This document shows, in pieces, positions 1 to 7,855 of a DNA stretch of 33,903 nt; the stretch's first letter is position 1; the number at the start of each line of letters is the position of its first letter. The DNA lies in NCBI GenBank assembly GCA_963725415.1, contig CAVRZY010000238.1, positions 1-33,903 of the forward strand, given 5' to 3'. The DNA is from CAVRZY01 sp963725415. GTDB taxonomy: Bacteria > Acidobacteriota > Terriglobia > Bryobacterales > Bryobacteraceae. The translations under genes were made by a program, and so were the position numbers. Under the pieces are notes generated by a model. It had not been told where the DNA came from. It ran no database searches and saw nothing but the letters and a program-made list of their open reading frames with translations.

Positions 1-448
1 GGGCCAGCTTGATACGCTGGCGCATGCCCTTGCTGTAGGCGGCGATGCGGCGGTGAGCGGCCTCGACCATGCCGACCCGTTCGAGGGCCTTGAAGGAGAG
101 CTGGTGCGCCTGGATGTCGCCCATTCCGTGGACTCGCAGGAACGAATAGAGGAACTGGTAGCCGGTGAGGGCTCTGGGGAAGGCATCGAACTGGGTGCAG
201 TAGCCGGCGATGCGGAACAGGCGCTCGGGCTGGCCGGGCGGGATGCCGAGCACGCTCACGCGCCCGCGGTTGGGCCGCACCAGCCCGGTCATCAGGTTCA
301 TCAGCGTGGTCTTGCCGGAGCCGTTGGGGCCGACCAGGGTAGTGATCCCCGGGGGAATCGACAGGTGAACCTGGTTCACCCCCAGGACCTCGCCGTAGAA
401 CTTGGAGACGTCCTCGAAGACGATCCTGTCATCGGGCGTGGCGGTCAT
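1..448 (-). CDS. ABC transporter ATP-binding protein, C-terminus cut by window edge
   Basis: Reading leftward from an ATG at 448, 149 codons are visible before the window ends. The product is an ABC-type ATPase. A Walker A motif (GPNGSGKTT) lies near residues 40-48 and a signature-like segment (YSKGMRQRIKLA) at the truncated end; Walker B would lie outside the window. The Q-loop region is also present (AGYCTQFDAF). The spacing and the ABC-2 permease upstream fit an export-type transporter of the CcmA/DrrA class; the substrate cannot be told. Its ATG overlaps the permease stop by four bases (ATGA), so translation is probably coupled. It is the second ATPase of the operon. Either the transporter uses a heterodimeric ATPase pair, or this gene belongs to a second permease beyond the edge. 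Confidence 0.9.
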   Translation of the reverse strand, partial: MTATPDDRIVFEDVSKFYGEVLGVNQVHLSIPPGITTLVGPNGSGKTTLMNLMTGLVRPNRGRVSVLGIPPGQPERLFRIAGYCTQFDAFPRALTGYQFLYSFLRVHGMGDIQAHQLSFKALERVGMVEAAHRRIAAYSKGMRQRIKLA

Positions 449-1308
449 GAGCGCACCACCTCGTAGGCCCGGACCTTGCGGGCCAGCAGCAGGAGGCAAC
501 ACAGGCAGATGGCGATCACCATGACCCAGGCGCTCTCGACGGAAATCCCGGTCCTGGCCTTCACGCGAAACAAGCCGGCCCAGATGGCGCCGATCAGCTC
601 GACCAGGTTGATCAGGCTGCCTGAATCGGTGTGCATGGTGTTGTTGATGGCCGCTCCGAATCCAGCCGCCACAAAGAAAACGCCAAACAGCAGCGCGCCG
701 GCCGCCAGCTTCCACTTGACCCAGGCAGACAGCGCCAGTCCGAGCAAGCAGAGCACGAGAATCCAGATCCAGGAACCGAGGAAAATCCCGGTGGCGATCC
801 ACAAATTGGCCCAGAGCCAGGCGGTTCCCTCCAGGCTGGCCTCCAGGGCGAACAGTAGCAGGCCTGGAACCCAGGTGATGGAGGACAACAGGATGGCGAG
901 GACGGACATCTTGCCGAGCACATACTCGGCCCGGGAGAAGGGGCGGCACAGGTAGAGCGGCAGAGCGTTGTTGCGCAGGTCGGTCGAGATCAGGCCGGGG
1001 CTGACGCAAGCGGCCAGCAGGAAGGCCAGGCTGCCTTGCCAGACCATGTAGCGCAGGAAGAAGCGGCCGTCGATGGGGATCATCTCGCGCACCGAGGGGT
1101 GCAGCAGGGCGATGGCGCCGGAGTTGTGCGGGAAGTAGATGATCACCGCGCAGATCGCCGGCCACACAAAGCTGGCCACGAAGAAGGCGATCAGGAACTT
1201 CGAATCAAACAGCCGCTGGAAGGCATAGCGCGCAATGATGAGGAAGCGCGACCAGGCCGGCGTCAGCCTTCCGTCGTATCCCTGATAGGTTCGCTTATAG
1301 ACTGCCAT
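445..1308 (-). CDS. ABC-2 type transporter permease
   Basis: A 287-residue integral membrane protein with about six hydrophobic segments: near residues 38-58, 90-108, 134-152, 164-192, 198-218 and 260-276. The short basic N-terminus (MAVYKRTYQGY) and the arrangement of the helices fit ABC-2 family export permeases. The segment LYLCRPFSRAEYVLGK between helices 2 and 3 resembles the cytoplasmic 'RPxSRxxxLxGK' stretch common in these permeases. The gene starts 14 bases inside the end of the upstream ATPase gene and its stop overlaps the start of the downstream ATPase gene by four bases. It therefore sits in the middle of a translationally coupled transporter operon. The substrate is unknown. Confidence 0.88.
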   Translation of the reverse strand: MAVYKRTYQGYDGRLTPAWSRFLIIARYAFQRLFDSKFLIAFFVASFVWPAICAVIIYFPHNSGAIALLHPSVREMIPIDGRFFLRYMVWQGSLAFLLAACVSPGLISTDLRNNALPLYLCRPFSRAEYVLGKMSVLAILLSSITWVPGLLLFALEASLEGTAWLWANLWIATGIFLGSWIWILVLCLLGLALSAWVKWKLAAGALLFGVFFVAAGFGAAINNTMHTDSGSLINLVELIGAIWAGLFRVKARTGISVESAWVMVIAICLCCLLLLARKVRAYEVVRS

Positions 1309-2223
1309 TGCCGTTCTCCATGGCCTTGAGGAAGATGTCTTCGAGGCTGTCGCGCTTGTAGTTGAGGCGGCGGATCGAGGCGCCGTGCTCGGCCGCTACG
1401 CGGTAGAGGTCGCGGACCTGGACCGCGTCGGGGAGAACCATCTTGATGCGGCGGCCGCCAGCCAAGGCGCACTCGCAGCCCAGCTTCTGGAGAGCTTGCG
1501 CGAAGGGCCCGCTATCCCGGTCGGTCTCCAACTCCAGGAACTTGCGGTTGGATTTGCGCTCTTCCTCGAGGTTGCAGTACTGGACGATGCGACCTTCCTT
1601 CAGGATCAGCACCTCCTCGCAACATTCCTCGACGTCGCGCAGCAGGTGAGAGCAGAGAATCAGGTGCAGGTTCCCGCGCTCGCGGACGTCGCGAATGAGC
1701 CGGATCATTCTCTGGCGCGCCGGGGGATCCAGGCCGTTGGTGGCTCGTCGAGAAACAACAGCTTGGGGCCGTGGGCGATGGCCTGGGCCAGTTTGACCAG
1801 TTGCTTCATGCCGAGCGAATATTCCTCCAGCTTTCGGTAGCGGGCCTCGCCCAGGCCCACGTAGAAAAGGGCCTCATGGGCCCGTTCGAGCGCGGCTTCC
1901 GACGGCAGTCCGGCCAGCTCGGCCATGAACCGCACAAACGAGACCGCGTTCATGCCGGAGATGAACGACTCGTTCTCCGGCATATAGCCGATCAGGCTGC
2001 GCACCTGGCGGATGTGCGCGCGAATGTCCTGACCGAAGATGCGCGCGGTCCCTCGCGAGGGGCGGTAGAAACCCATCAGGGTGTTGATCAAGGTGGACTT
2101 GCCGGCCCCGTTGGGCCCCAACAACCCGATGGCTCGCCCGGAGAGCGAGCCTCTCAGGTTCTTGAGAATGGTCCGCTTTCCGAAGCGGACCTCCAGCCCT
2201 TCCAACTCGATGATAGGGTTCAT
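1295..2223 (-). pseudogene. ABC transporter ATPase with a single-base frameshift after Walker B
   Basis: The first part (2223 to about 1742) encodes an ABC ATPase with Walker A (GPNGAGKS, residues 36-43), signature (YSLGMKQLVKLAQ, near 134-146) and Walker B (KLLFLDEP, 153-160). Right after DEP the frame is lost. The other frame then reads TNGLDPPARQRMIRLIRDV, the expected D-loop sequence, followed by the H-loop (LILCSHLL) and a normal C-terminal domain to 1295. One missing base near 1742-1744 (GAGCC_ACC) explains this. Restoring it gives about 310 residues, normal for the family. Such a precise single-base lesion in an otherwise perfect gene may be an assembly error; if real, the first ATPase is dead. 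The start overlaps the stop of the upstream FecR gene by four bases. Confidence 0.85.
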
Positions 2224-4748
2224 CTTCGTTTCGTTCTTGACGGGCCACGGGCCTGTCCTGCTAGCAGACTCTCGAGGTTCAGGCCGAACAACGAGCCGGT
2301 GCTGGCGAGCTGGATGCGGTCCTGTTCGCCATACGCGAGGACCAGGGTAGGTTCCTTGCCGGGCGTGACGGACTCGAGCGATTTGCGTTGCTCGGGAGAG
2401 AGCGGGAGTGCGCTCCCAAGGGTTTTCACCGCGGCCCCCAGATCATGGTACACCAGCCCGGAATAATTGGCCTGCCCGTCGCGCGGCAACAGCGCTGTGA
2501 ACTTGGGAGAGCGTGGCAGGTTGTAGGCGGTCTCGCGGGATTGGATGGCGCGTAGCAGCAACGCGCGGCTGGGAGCGGCGATGAGATAACCGTCCTGAAA
2601 AACGTAGTGGGCCTCGGAGCCTGGCGTCATGCCCCGCAGGGCGTAGAAAGTCCGGCCTCCAACCTGTTCCTTGTCCAGGCGCACAGGAGGCGCGCCGGAT
2701 TTCCGGCCTTCGCGGTTGATGTTCTCGACTAGCTTTTCGACAGTCATTTGGAGGCGCGCCGGATCGTAGACTTCCACCACCAGCTTCCAAGAAGGCTGGG
2801 GCAGCATGGGGCCGTCCATGGCAAAAGCCAGCTCGCCGCCCAGCGGCCCGGCCAGGTCCGCGCGCAGGTTGAGGCCGGTCTGGGCTTCAAAGTCAGCCAA
2901 TGACGAAGCGCCCAGCATGCCGGCCAGTTCGTCAAACACCAGAGCCGGATTCTGCACCACCAAGGCAGTAACGAAAGTCGCCTCCGGCGTGATGAAGTCC
3001 AGCGTGCGCATGGGGGCCGGCGCAGCCAGCCAGGAGGCCACGCCGTGGCGCGCGCCGGCGAAGGTCAGCGCGGCTCGATTCTCGGTTCTTCCCGCAACTT
3101 CCTTGCGCTCGACGATCAGATACCGGATATCGCTGAGGCCCAGCGACGCATGCGTCCCGGCTGGTTTCGCAGGCGCCGCCACGGATTGAAGATCGGCGCA
3201 GAAAAGCCAACCCGCACCGCCGCGATAGGCCTCCGCGATGCGGACGTAGAACGCGCTCTGGGAAAACGCGCCGGCGCCCATTGCCCGCAGCAAGGCGGGG
3301 TCTGTGGAGACGGCGACGATGTCGCCGCGCAGGTGGATGAGGAGCGTACCGGCCGGTGCCGTCTGGCGGGCCGGATCGTCGATGATTCGGATGCCCGTCC
3401 CGGCCGTGAGTTTGTTGATTTCGTTTTCCAGGAACGCCCGGAAGCCCGAGCGGGTCACCTCAGCAAGGAGGAGCGGGGACTGGTGCTGGCCGGCCCGCTC
3501 CGGCCCCATGGCCAGGACGATCTCCGGTCCCAGGTAGTCGCTGAAGGAGCGAATCTGTCTGAGAATCTCGTCGATATCGGCCTCGCCACCGGCAGACTTC
3601 ATCTTCTCGGCCCACCATTGGCGCAGGACCTCGCTCTGCGCGAGCTGCTCGTCGAAGAGCCGCTTTGCCTCCGTCAAAGTCGAGCCGAGATTGGGGATGG
3701 AGGCGTAGAACACGGTCCCCTCCGGGACCAGATCCAAAAGCCGGGTCGAGTACCGCAAGCCTGGGCCGGGGATAGCCTCGAGCTTCTTTCGCAAGGCGGA
3801 GAACTCGCGCAGGAGAGCGATGTGCGCATCGACGTTGCGGCTCCAAGCGATCTCCTCATCGAGGGCGACCGGCGCCAGGCTGGGGTTAGTCGAGTATTGC
3901 TCACCAGGACGAAGGACTCTGGCCTGGCTGCCCTGAGCGACCCGGACCTCGCCTTCGATTACCGAAACGCGGGAGCCCTTCATCCCGCGATTCACCGAGA
4001 AAACGGTTCCGGTGACGGAGACCAGGCAGTCGTCAGTCGCCACATACAGGTGGCCGGAACGGCGTTTGGCGGCCTGGACGATGATACTGCCGCCCTGGAG
4101 GCGGATGGTGGTTCCGTCTCTGCGCTCGGAGAGCGAAAGCTCGGTACGTTCGCGCACCTCGACCAGCGAACCGTCTCGGAGCCGGATCAGGGTGCCGGAT
4201 CCCTTGGCGGTGCGAATCACTTCGCGATCCGCAATAGCCGCACCGGCGGAGACGGGCGCACTGGTGTCGGCGGCAACCTTGTACATGGCGCCTTCGAGGC
4301 TCTGGACCACGGCGCGGCTCCCCGATGAGGCGGGCCAGAAGCGGTCCACGGCCAGGTAGCCGCTCAGGCCCAGGGCCGCGAGAACGGTGGCGGCGATGGC
4401 CCAGTTCCTGCCGGCCCTCCAGAAGCGCCAGGCGGTCCGGGCGGGCATCTGGACGACGGACGCGGGGCGCCTCGCGGCGGCCAGCGCCTTGCGGCAGGCG
4501 GGGCATTCGTGGGCGTGGTCCTTAAGCAGCAGGGCGCGCGCCTCCGGCAGGCGCCCCTCCAGGTAAGCCGGGATGAGCGCCCGGAAATCCGCGCAACCGC
4601 GGATGGCGTCGGCGGGCGGCTGTTCAGAGATACGGGCCCAGACCCGCTCGGCCGCCTTCTCGACGACGGCAGGCGGGATTTCTTCATTGCGGATATCGGT
4701 GATGGCCTGGTCCAGGATGAACTCAGGCCCCTTTTGCTCAGTGCTCAT
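2220..4748 (-). CDS. Zinc-finger / FecR-domain transmembrane protein, probable anti-sigma regulator with a large extracytoplasmic region
   Basis: This 842-residue protein has an N-terminal anti-sigma-type zinc finger (C52, then H78xxxC82xxC85). One transmembrane helix follows near 116-134 (WAIAATVLAALGLSGYLAV), then a FecR domain at roughly 147-280 (IRLRDGSLVEVRERTEL, GTVFSVNRG, VIEGEVRV). About 500 more residues lie beyond it. They start with LVPEGTVFYASIPNLGSTL and superficially resemble DUF3352-type proteins; I cannot assign a function to them. The gene begins four bases inside the end of the ECF sigma gene, the usual arrangement for a sigma factor and its membrane-bound antagonist. The likely topology is a cytoplasmic zinc finger that holds the sigma factor, with FecR and the large domain in the periplasm as sensor. 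The unusual point is that the sensor gene is itself coupled to an ABC exporter. Confidence 0.85.
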   Translation of the reverse strand: MSTEQKGPEFILDQAITDIRNEEIPPAVVEKAAERVWARISEQPPADAIRGCADFRALIPAYLEGRLPEARALLLKDHAHECPACRKALAAARRPASVVQMPARTAWRFWRAGRNWAIAATVLAALGLSGYLAVDRFWPASSGSRAVVQSLEGAMYKVAADTSAPVSAGAAIADREVIRTAKGSGTLIRLRDGSLVEVRERTELSLSERRDGTTIRLQGGSIIVQAAKRRSGHLYVATDDCLVSVTGTVFSVNRGMKGSRVSVIEGEVRVAQGSQARVLRPGEQYSTNPSLAPVALDEEIAWSRNVDAHIALLREFSALRKKLEAIPGPGLRYSTRLLDLVPEGTVFYASIPNLGSTLTEAKRLFDEQLAQSEVLRQWWAEKMKSAGGEADIDEILRQIRSFSDYLGPEIVLAMGPERAGQHQSPLLLAEVTRSGFRAFLENEINKLTAGTGIRIIDDPARQTAPAGTLLIHLRGDIVAVSTDPALLRAMGAGAFSQSAFYVRIAEAYRGGAGWLFCADLQSVAAPAKPAGTHASLGLSDIRYLIVERKEVAGRTENRAALTFAGARHGVASWLAAPAPMRTLDFITPEATFVTALVVQNPALVFDELAGMLGASSLADFEAQTGLNLRADLAGPLGGELAFAMDGPMLPQPSWKLVVEVYDPARLQMTVEKLVENINREGRKSGAPPVRLDKEQVGGRTFYALRGMTPGSEAHYVFQDGYLIAAPSRALLLRAIQSRETAYNLPRSPKFTALLPRDGQANYSGLVYHDLGAAVKTLGSALPLSPEQRKSLESVTPGKEPTLVLAYGEQDRIQLASTGSLFGLNLESLLAGQARGPSRTKRR

Positions 4749-5326
4749 GGCGTCTCTCCCAAGAATGAACGGATCTCGACTTGAAGCCGGCTGCGGCTGC
4801 GATGCAGGGTCACGGCGACGTCGGTCTGGGAGATTCCCAGTATCCCGGCGATCTGTGGATTGTCATACCCTTCGAAGTACCGCAGCACGAAGATCTCGGC
4901 AGCCTTCGGGCTCAGGCGCGCGATGGCCTGGCGAAGAAAGGCCCGCAGCTCGCGGGAATCTTGCTGCCGATCGGGCTGGAGGCGGGAATCCTGCTGGAGG
5001 CGCGGCGCGACCTCTTCCAGAGGAGCGCTCTTCGACTCCTGCCGGGACCGCACCAGGTCCAGGGCGGCGTTGACGGCCACCCGGTAGAGATAGCTCTCGA
5101 GGTGCTCCACCGAAGCGGCCGCCCAGCCCTGGCGCAACAACCGCAGGAAGACGGTTTGCAGAACGTCTTCCGCGTCCGTGGCATTTCCGGTGATGCGGTA
5201 GGCGGCCCGGAACACCCGGCCGTGGTGTGCGAGGAAGATTTCCTCGATCTCCCCGCAAGAACGCGGCGTAGTCGCCACGGCAACGGCGGCCTGCAAGGTT
5301 TCCTCCCTCCTGTCCTTTCCATTCAT
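4745..5326 (-). CDS. RNA polymerase ECF-type sigma factor
   Basis: A 193-residue sigma-70 family protein with only regions 2 and 4. Region 2 spans about residues 28-95 (FLAHHGRVFRAAYRITGNATDAED, then LESYLYRVAVNAALD) and region 4 about 125-180 (LSPKAAEIFVLRYFEGYDNPQIA, then a helix-turn-helix ISQTDVAVTLHRSRSRL). ECF sigma factors direct RNA polymerase to a small regulon in response to an envelope signal. The stop overlaps the start of the zinc-finger/FecR gene by four bases, so that protein is its likely antagonist. The ATG at 5326 has no clear ribosome binding site. A strong purine-rich site (AGGAGGGAGG) lies inside the reading frame, before an in-frame TTG at 5296, so the true start may be ten codons later. 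Confidence 0.93.
   Translation of the reverse strand: MNGKDRREETLQAAVAVATTPRSCGEIEEIFLAHHGRVFRAAYRITGNATDAEDVLQTVFLRLLRQGWAAASVEHLESYLYRVAVNAALDLVRSRQESKSAPLEEVAPRLQQDSRLQPDRQQDSRELRAFLRQAIARLSPKAAEIFVLRYFEGYDNPQIAGILGISQTDVAVTLHRSRSRLQVEIRSFLGETP
5301..5315 (-). promoter_or_regulatory. Strong Shine-Dalgarno inside the annotated sigma gene start
   Basis: On the minus strand the bases read GGACAGGAGGGAGGA. This is an excellent ribosome binding site lying four bases before an in-frame TTG codon (5296-5294). The upstream ATG at 5326 lacks a comparable site. This argues for a TTG start and a sigma factor ten residues shorter. Confidence 0.45.
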
Positions 5327-5413
5327 GGAGACTGCACTGGGCGAAGATTCTTACAGTTGGGGATACGAAAAAATGCGCCGGTATGATCCGGGAATCTGTG
5401 GGACAGCTTCGAA

Positions 5414-6364
5414 TTAGTCCAGCGGCCCTGGCGCCGTGATTTCCGCGGCGGCCCCTCCGATGGTGAGCTGGGACTGGGGGTGGATGTCGTCCCTGCGGAG
5501 ATAGCCGAGCGCCACCACTTTGCCTGCGGCCGGCGAGAAGGCCGCGGAAGTGATCTCGCCGACCTCTTTCTCGCCGGCCATGATTCTGGTACCGGGAGCA
5601 GACGGCTCGGCGGAATCCACCTGAAGGCGCATCAGGAACCTGTGGAGGAGACCCCGGGAGCGGATGCGCTCGACGATTTCCTGCCCCAGATAGCAGCCTT
5701 TATTGAAGTGCAGGGCGTGGAGCAGTTGGGTTTCCTGCGGCAGGTACTTATCGGTCAGATCTTCGCCGTAGCGTGGGCGGCCGAGTTCCAGCCGGACGGT
5801 ATGCGCAGCCTCGGGACCGGCGAATACAGCGCCGGCCGATTCCAGGCGCGCGACCAGATCCTGTCTCTCCTTCAGGGGTGCGAAGATCCGGAAGCCCGGC
5901 GCGCCGGTGGAACTCAATCGGGCGACCGTACACGTCCCCCATGGGGCGTGCGAATACGGCGCCTCCGGCAGCGGGACGCCGAGCGCCGCCAGCACCCCGG
6001 CGGAGTTCGGCCCTTCGATGCCGAGGACTGCCATTTGTTCAGTGATGTCTTCCAGCGTGACGTCGTCGGCGATGATGTGCTTGTCGAGGTGCGTGTGGAT
6101 CCCGCGACGCGTTTCCGGCTCCAGGTCCAGCAGGAAATGATCCGGGAAGCACAGCAGGTTGACGTCGGCCAGGATGCGGCCCTGGGCGTTGAGGAAGAAG
6201 GCGTAGCAGCCCTGGCCCGGCTGGAGCTGCTGGACGTGATTGGTAGTCATGGCGTGGAGCAGGCGGGCGCGGTCCTCCCCGGTGGCGCGAATCAATGCGC
6301 GGCCGGAGAGATCCAGCCAGGCGGCGCCCTGGCGAAGCGCCCGATAGCCGGCGCTGGGGCCCAT
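5414..6364 (-). CDS. ygfZ: YgfZ/GcvT-type folate-binding protein, Fe-S cluster maintenance
   Basis: A 316-residue protein of the YgfZ family, a folate-binding relative of the glycine-cleavage T protein that supports repair or assembly of certain iron-sulfur enzymes. The family signature is clear: NKGCYLGQE at 221-229, with the conserved Cys224. The N-terminal part (GRALIRATGEDRARLLHAMTTNHV and GCYAFFLNAQGRILAD) also matches the family. The frame stays open upstream to 6646, but that extension runs across the divergent hydrolase gene and has no family similarity. I therefore take the ATG at 6364, which precedes the first family-like residues (GPSAGYRALRQGAAWLDLSG). The gene diverges from the hydrolase gene across a 97-base interval that must hold both promoters. 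Confidence 0.9.
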   Translation of the reverse strand: MGPSAGYRALRQGAAWLDLSGRALIRATGEDRARLLHAMTTNHVQQLQPGQGCYAFFLNAQGRILADVNLLCFPDHFLLDLEPETRRGIHTHLDKHIIADDVTLEDITEQMAVLGIEGPNSAGVLAALGVPLPEAPYSHAPWGTCTVARLSSTGAPGFRIFAPLKERQDLVARLESAGAVFAGPEAAHTVRLELGRPRYGEDLTDKYLPQETQLLHALHFNKGCYLGQEIVERIRSRGLLHRFLMRLQVDSAEPSAPGTRIMAGEKEVGEITSAAFSPAAGKVVALGYLRRDDIHPQSQLTIGGAAAEITAPGPLD

Positions 6365-6461
6365 AATGGAAGTATAGAATGGGATGCCCGAACAGGACGG
6401 TTGAGGCGTGCCTCCGGGTTGGCCGGGAAATGTCGGATAAAGAGAAGAACCGGGCAATGGT

Positions 6462-7100
6462 ATGATCCACGAGATCCTGCCGGTGGGAATGCTGGCCTGC
6501 AACTGCTCGGTGTTCGGAGACGAGGGGAGCGGGGAGGCGCTGGTGATCGACCCCGGGGACGAGATCGAGCAGATCCTGGCCATTGTGGCGCGACACGGGC
6601 TGCGGGTGACGGGCATCGTGGTCACGCACGCGCACATCGACCACATCGGCGGCGCGCAGAAGTTGAAGGCGGCTACCGGCGCGCCGCTGTACTTGAACCC
6701 GGACGACCTGGGCCTCTACGAGCATCTGGACATGCAGGCGCTGTGGCTGGGGATCCAGACGCCGCAGCGCGGGGAGATCGATGTGCCAGCCGAAGAGGGA
6801 GACCGGTTGCGCGTCGGCGTCACCAATTTCGAGATTCTGCACACGCCCGGTCACACGCCGGGGAGCATCAGCCTGTGGATTCCAGCGGAGAACAAACTAG
6901 TCTCCGGGGACACGCTGTTCTCGGACAGCATCGGGCGCACCGACCTGCCCGGCGGCGACCCTCGCCAGATCTTGCGCTCGATCCGGGACAAGTACTTTCC
7001 GCTGCCCGATGAAACCCTGGTGATTCCGGGCCACGGCCCCATCACCACTTTGGGCCGCGAGAAAGAGTTCAATTATTTTCTACAGGGGCTGTGCCACTAA
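6462..7100 (+). CDS. Metallo-beta-lactamase fold hydrolase (glyoxalase II / YcbL-like)
   Basis: A 212-residue soluble protein of the metallo-beta-lactamase superfamily. All metal ligands are visible: HAHIDH at 56-61 (H56, H58, D60, H61), H131 in HTPGHTPGS, D150 in VSGDTLF and H191 in IPGHGP. Length and motif spacing match the compact glyoxalase II-like hydrolases such as YcbL, which lack the substrate-binding C-terminal domain of true GloB. It probably hydrolyses a thioester or a related small substrate in the cytoplasm; the exact substrate cannot be read from sequence. The start at 6462 follows a purine-rich stretch (AAAGAGAAGAA) by about 11 bases. It is divergent from the ygfZ-like gene. 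Confidence 0.9.
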   Translation: MIHEILPVGMLACNCSVFGDEGSGEALVIDPGDEIEQILAIVARHGLRVTGIVVTHAHIDHIGGAQKLKAATGAPLYLNPDDLGLYEHLDMQALWLGIQTPQRGEIDVPAEEGDRLRVGVTNFEILHTPGHTPGSISLWIPAENKLVSGDTLFSDSIGRTDLPGGDPRQILRSIRDKYFPLPDETLVIPGHGPITTLGREKEFNYFLQGLCH

Positions 7101-7162
7101 AGCCCCATTTCTTTGCGGTTGGGAAGATTCCGCGTGTTGACCACTTGCGGTGTGACCGAGCA

Positions 7163-7252
7163 ATTGACGATTGGCTCATTGACGATTGACGATTCCAGTG
7201 TCCCGCCGCGCCAGACACAGCAATCGTCAAGCCTCAATCCCGCAATCGCCAA
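7163..7252. repeat. GACGATT-type short direct and inverted repeats
   Basis: ATTGACGATT occurs at 7163-7172, 7178-7187 and 7185-7194. It is followed by the inverted form CAATCGTCAA at 7221-7230 and degenerate versions (CAATCCCGCAATCGCCAATC) to 7252. The block fills most of the 265-base gap between the hydrolase gene and the next gene. The opposed arms could fold into an imperfect hairpin. I see no gene in the gap. Confidence 0.6.
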
Positions 7253-7365
7253 TCCCCCTGGCGCAGCCGCTCTGCCGGCACCTGCCGCTCGCTCCGTTGT
7301 TCGGTTGCGGCCATGCCGCGCTGGGTATTATCGTAGTCCATAGTTCTTTTTTCGGGAGATGAGCG

Positions 7366-7842
7366 TTGCCGAAGATTGACACCTACAAGCAGATTCCGAC
7401 GGGCGCATTCCCAATCCCCTTCTTTGTGATTCTGGGCCTGGTGGTGATTGGCGGGGTGGCGGGGTGGTTCTTGCCGATCCGCCCGCGGCCCATGCCGCAG
7501 GGACCGGTTCTGACGCCGGAGGCCAAGGCCTACGTGCGCTATTTACGGCTCAGTGATGTGGATATGAAGGCCAAGGAAAGCTACTTGCGCCAGCAGGTGG
7601 TGGAGATCGTGGGCAAGATCACCAACAACGGCAACCGGACGTTGAAGCTGGTCGAGATCAACTGCGTCTTCTACGATCCTTACGGGCGGGTGGTGCTGCG
7701 CGAGCGGGTGCCCATCGTGGGAAAGTCGGGCAGCCTCAAGCCCGGGGAAACCAAGAGCTTCCGGCTGCCGTTCGACAATCTGCCGGAAAGCTGGAACCAG
7801 AGCCTGCCGCAACTGGTGATCGCGCAGATCATCTTCGGCTGA
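7366..7842 (+). CDS. Membrane-anchored protein with FxLYD/DUF3426-like beta domain
   Basis: A 158-residue protein with one N-terminal transmembrane segment (about 17-39, IPFFVILGLVVIGGVAGWFL) and a C-terminal domain of about 100 residues. That domain's pattern (VEIVGKITNNGNRTLKLVEI, then CVFYDPYGRVV, then SLKPGETKSFRLPF) matches the immunoglobulin-like FxLYD/DUF3426 type found in bacterial envelope proteins. Such domains are thought to bind other proteins or the envelope; no enzymatic role is visible. The start is a TTG at 7366 preceded by CGGGAGA six bases away. The nearby ATG at 7359 is in another frame. The downstream secreted-protein gene starts 13 bases after its stop, so the two are probably co-transcribed. 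Confidence 0.75.
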   Translation: MPKIDTYKQIPTGAFPIPFFVILGLVVIGGVAGWFLPIRPRPMPQGPVLTPEAKAYVRYLRLSDVDMKAKESYLRQQVVEIVGKITNNGNRTLKLVEINCVFYDPYGRVVLRERVPIVGKSGSLKPGETKSFRLPFDNLPESWNQSLPQLVIAQIIFG

Positions 7843-7855
7843 GACCGCTCATCGA

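Noticed and set aside
3045..4328. 427-codon frame on the plus strand opposite the FecR protein
   Set aside because: Shadow frame; the minus-strand protein has a zinc finger, a transmembrane helix and a FecR domain.
6365..6646. N-terminal extension of the ygfZ-like gene to 6646
   Set aside because: It overlaps the divergent hydrolase gene, is Ser/Pro/Cys-rich and has no similarity to the family, whose conserved part begins right after the ATG at 6364.
5480..7012. 510-codon plus-strand frame covering parts of ygfZ and the hydrolase gene
   Set aside because: It crosses two recognisable genes in other frames and has no coherent domain.
7163..7252. CRISPR array
   Set aside because: The repeats are only about 10 bases, the spacing is irregular and partly overlapping, and no cas gene is near.
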